Origin: SLRI01 sp964576715
GTDB taxonomy: Bacteria > Pseudomonadota > Alphaproteobacteria > Geminicoccales > Geminicoccaceae
Direction of reading: 5' to 3'
Assembly: GCA_964576715.1 (NCBI GenBank)
Contig: CAZNWE010000045.1
Coordinates: forward strand, 1-34,874
Length of the DNA stretch: 34,874 nt
In this document: piece by piece, positions 32,460 to 34,874 of the stretch
How positions within the stretch are numbered: the stretch's first letter is position 1
How the letters are laid out: each line of letters starts with the position of its first letter
Made by a program: the position numbers and the translations under genes
The notes under the pieces: model-generated
What the model was told of the DNA's origin: nothing
The model's database searches: none
Seen by the model: only the letters and a program-made list of their open reading frames with translations

Positions 32460-34628
32460 ATGCAAAAGACGACAATCACGCTGCTCGCGGCGGCACTGCT
32501 CGGCTCGACGGCACTTGCCGCACAGGCGGAAAGCTTCGATCGGATCGCCAGCTTCCCGGTGTCCGCAAACCTGCCGGAAGGCATGGATCCCTCGACCGAG
32601 ACCTCACCCGAGATCATCACGGTGAGCGGCGACGGCATGACTCTGGTCTATTCCGACAGCCCGCTTGGTGCCTTGGGCTTCGTCGACATCACCGATCCGA
32701 CGAGCCCAGAGCCGCTCGGTGCGGTGATGGTCGAGGGCGAGCCCACCGCCGTGGTGACGCTGGGCGCCACCGCCTTCGCCGGGGTCAACACCTCGGCCAG
32801 CTACACCGAGCCCTCGGGCCATCTGGCCGTCATCGACATCGCCACACAGGCGCTGACCCGCAGCTGTGATCTCGGCGGCCAGCCCGACTCGCTCGCGGTC
32901 GCCCCCGACGGCAGCTTCATCGCCATCGCCATCGAGAACGAGCGTGACGAGGACCTGGGCGACGGCGGCCTGCCGCAGCTCCCGGCCGGTGCCGTGGTGA
33001 TCGTGCCGCTCAGCGATGGTGCCCCCGATTGCGACGCCATGATCACGGCCGACGTCACCGGCCTTGCCGAGGTGGCGCCAGAGGATCCGGAGCCCGAGTT
33101 CGTCGCCGTCAACGAGGCCGGCGAAATCGCCGTGACGCTGCAGGAGAACAACCACATCGTGGTGCTGGCAGCCGACGGTACGGTCGTGAGCCACTTCTCG
33201 GCTGGATCGGTCGATCTCGAGGGCATCGACACCGTCGAGGACGACGCCCTTATCTTCACCGACGCGCTGGCCGAGGTGCCGCGCGAGCCGGACGCCATCA
33301 AGTGGCTCGATGCGGATCGCTTCGTCACCGCCAACGAGGGCGACTGGAACGGCGGCAGCCGTGGCTTCACCATCTGGTCGAAGACCGGCGAGGTGCTCTA
33401 CGAGTCGGGCGCTGCCTTTGAGCACGAGGTCGCCAGGGTCGGCCACTACCCCGAGGGCCGCTCGGAAAACAAGGGTGCGGAGCCCGAGGGCATGGAGGTC
33501 GGCACGTTCGGCGACGACACCTTCATCTTCCTCCTCTCCGAGCGCGGCTCGATCATCGGCATCTACCGCGACACCGGTGCCGAGCCCGAGCTCGTCCAGC
33601 TCCTGCCGTCGGGCATCGGCCCCGAGAGTGCGGTGGCGATCCCCGAGCGCGATCTGATCGCGTCCGCCAACGAGGCCGATCTCGGCCCGGATGGCGGGGT
33701 TCGCGCCCATGTCATGCTCTACGCCTATGGCGAGGACGCGCCGACCTACCCGACGATCGCCTCGGGCAGCCTTGAGGACGGTCAGCCGCTCGGCTTCGGC
33801 GCCCTTTCCGGCCTCGTCGCGGATGCCGAGGTGCCGGGCCGGCTCTATGCCGTGAACGACAGCTTCTACGGCATGCAGCCCTCGATCTTCGTCGTCGATG
33901 CGACTCAGAGCCCGGCGATGATCACCGACGTGATCCGGGTCACCCGGAACGGCCAGCCGGCGCAGAAGCTCGACATCGAGGGCATCGCGCTGGACGGCGA
34001 GGGCGGCTTCTGGCTGGCGTCGGAGGGTCGGTCGGACCGGCTGATCCCGCATGCGCTCTACCACGTCGACGCCGAGGGCGAGATCCAGGACGAGATCGCC
34101 TTTCCGCCCGAGCTCCTGGCGCATGAGATCCGCTTCGGCTCGGAGGGTGTCACCAAGGTCGGCGACGTCCTTTGGATCGCCATTCAGCGTTCCTGGGGCG
34201 ACGATCCGCAAGACACCGTGAAGCTCGTCGCCTACGACACCGCCACCGAAGAGTGGGGTGCCGTCCACTACCCGCTCGAGAAGGCCGAGACCGGCTGGGT
34301 CGGGCTCTCCGAGATCACCGCGCGCGGCGATCACGTCTACATCGTCGAGCGCGACAACCAGATTGGTGCGGCAGCCAAGCTCAAGGCCCTCTACCGGGTG
34401 CCCTTGGCCCAACTCGAGCCGGCAGCGCTCGGCGGCGAGCTGCCGGTGGTCGAGAAGGAGCTGGTCCGCGACTTCATCCCGGACCTCGCGCAATGGAACG
34501 GCTACATCGTCGACAAGGTCGAGGGCTTCGCCGTCGATGCCGATGGTGTGGCCTATGTCGTCACCGACAATGACGGCGTCGACGACAGCTCGGGCGAGAC
34601 CTTCTTCTGGTCGATCGGCCGGCTCTAA
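32460..34628 (+). CDS. Secreted esterase-like-activity-of-phytase protein with N-terminal propeller
   Basis: A 722-residue exported protein. Signal peptide MQKTTITLLAAALLGSTALAAQA (cleavage near 23). Residues about 25-425 form a beta-propeller of the type seen in choice-of-anchor I proteins: GALGFVDITDP, GQPDSLAVAPDGSFIAIAIENERDE, PEPEFVAVNEAGEIAVTLQENNHI, KWLDADRFVTANEGDW, GAEPEGMEVG. Residues about 440-722 match the esterase-like-activity-of-phytase domain: GALSGLVAD, RLYAVNDS, LDIEGIALDGEGGFWLASEGR, GWVGLSEITARGDHVYIVERDNQIG and VDKVEGFAVDADGVAYVVTDNDG. Many acidic loops suggest calcium binding. Probably a periplasmic or secreted phosphatase/phosphoesterase; substrate unknown. GGAGG lies seven bases before the ATG. 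Confidence 0.85.
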   Translation: MQKTTITLLAAALLGSTALAAQAESFDRIASFPVSANLPEGMDPSTETSPEIITVSGDGMTLVYSDSPLGALGFVDITDPTSPEPLGAVMVEGEPTAVVTLGATAFAGVNTSASYTEPSGHLAVIDIATQALTRSCDLGGQPDSLAVAPDGSFIAIAIENERDEDLGDGGLPQLPAGAVVIVPLSDGAPDCDAMITADVTGLAEVAPEDPEPEFVAVNEAGEIAVTLQENNHIVVLAADGTVVSHFSAGSVDLEGIDTVEDDALIFTDALAEVPREPDAIKWLDADRFVTANEGDWNGGSRGFTIWSKTGEVLYESGAAFEHEVARVGHYPEGRSENKGAEPEGMEVGTFGDDTFIFLLSERGSIIGIYRDTGAEPELVQLLPSGIGPESAVAIPERDLIASANEADLGPDGGVRAHVMLYAYGEDAPTYPTIASGSLEDGQPLGFGALSGLVADAEVPGRLYAVNDSFYGMQPSIFVVDATQSPAMITDVIRVTRNGQPAQKLDIEGIALDGEGGFWLASEGRSDRLIPHALYHVDAEGEIQDEIAFPPELLAHEIRFGSEGVTKVGDVLWIAIQRSWGDDPQDTVKLVAYDTATEEWGAVHYPLEKAETGWVGLSEITARGDHVYIVERDNQIGAAAKLKALYRVPLAQLEPAALGGELPVVEKELVRDFIPDLAQWNGYIVDKVEGFAVDADGVAYVVTDNDGVDDSSGETFFWSIGRL

Positions 34629-34658
34629 GGGGCGGGCCTGCGGAGCAGCGGTGTCGGC

Positions 34659-34874
34659 TCAGGCCGGCACCGACCGCAAAGCCTTGATCGCCGCCGCGTA
34701 ATCCGGCTTGCCGAAGATCGCCGAGCCCGCGACCAGCACATCCGCCCCCGCCTCGATGACCAAGGGAGCGGTCTCGGCATTGATCCCGCCATCGACCTGG
34801 AGATGAATGCCGCGGCCGGCGGTCATCGCCTTGATCCGGCGGATCTTTTCGCACATGGCGGGGATGAAGCTCTG
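34659..34874 (-). CDS. rpe: Ribulose-phosphate 3-epimerase, C-terminal part (runs off the window)
   Basis: The last 71 codons of Rpe, which interconverts ribulose 5-phosphate and xylulose 5-phosphate. The visible part begins QSFIPAMCEKIRRI and continues with HLQVDGGINAETAPLVIEAGADVLVAGSAIFG, containing the catalytic Asp in VDGGI and the phosphate-binding GSAIFG. The 5' part lies beyond 34874. It converges on the esterase-like gene with a 30-base spacer. Confidence 0.93.
   Translation of the reverse strand, partial: QSFIPAMCEKIRRIKAMTAGRGIHLQVDGGINAETAPLVIEAGADVLVAGSAIFGKPDYAAAIKALRSVPA

Overview
This window is about 35 kb of very GC-rich, densely coded bacterial DNA, most likely from an alphaproteobacterium of the Rhodospirillales/Geminicoccales type. 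That placement is an inference from the gene families: an EipB-type envelope protein, two ELM1-family proteins, DUF3750, an AcnA aconitase, a GTP-type PEP carboxykinase and a sphingolipid-type lipid cluster. I see no rRNA, tRNA, CRISPR array, insertion sequence or prophage. There is one 100-base run of N (14512-14611), so the window is part of a scaffold, and its first 57 bases are an unusual 19-bp tandem repeat.

Layout. 40-1603 (minus): a hydroxypyruvate/2-oxo-tetronate isomerase-like gene followed by a short-chain dehydrogenase. 2023-6572: an ELM1-family protein, a small membrane protein, a photolyase split into two genes in reversed domain order (4-base overlap), a GNAT acetyltransferase with a DUF1330 gene, and two small exported proteins. 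6630-9341 (minus): aconitase. 9495-10182 (minus): a badly decayed D-2-hydroxyacid dehydrogenase pseudogene. 10260-11731: an eipB homologue and a small SMR/DMT-like membrane protein. 11718-14511: sugar genes, with a Mak-type fructokinase diverging from a ThuB-like oxidoreductase/ThuA pair that runs into the assembly gap. 14693-15849: a small c-type cytochrome and a DUF3750 protein. 15917-19811: a tight galM - nitrilase (Nit1-like) - ltnD - AI-2E-family permease operon. 19889-22159: a large three-part protein (glycosyltransferase-like, degenerate methyltransferase-like, ELM1).

The most interesting region is 22340-30056. A decayed sterol-desaturase/lipid-hydroxylase gene is followed by seven tightly packed plus-strand genes: a YghO/bacterial-ceramide-synthase-like GNAT protein, a MobA-like nucleotidyltransferase, a metallophosphoesterase, an LptF/LptG permease pair, a diacylglycerol/ceramide-kinase-family lipid kinase, and a protein whose motifs resemble the mitochondrial CDP-diacylglycerol synthase Tam41. 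Read together, this looks like synthesis, head-group activation and export of a phosphorylated sphingolipid or other acyl-amide lipid. That function is an inference.

30261-32123 (minus) is pckG, with a recognisable promoter whose -35 box lies in one arm of a nested inverted repeat. 32460-34628 is a secreted two-domain esterase-like-phytase protein, and the window ends inside the 3' part of rpe (minus).

Central carbon genes (acnA, pckG, rpe, galM, mak) and sugar-acid genes (hyi/otnI-like, ltnD, the hydroxyacid dehydrogenase pseudogene) are spread through the window. The lipid cluster is the only long stretch that reads as one dedicated pathway.
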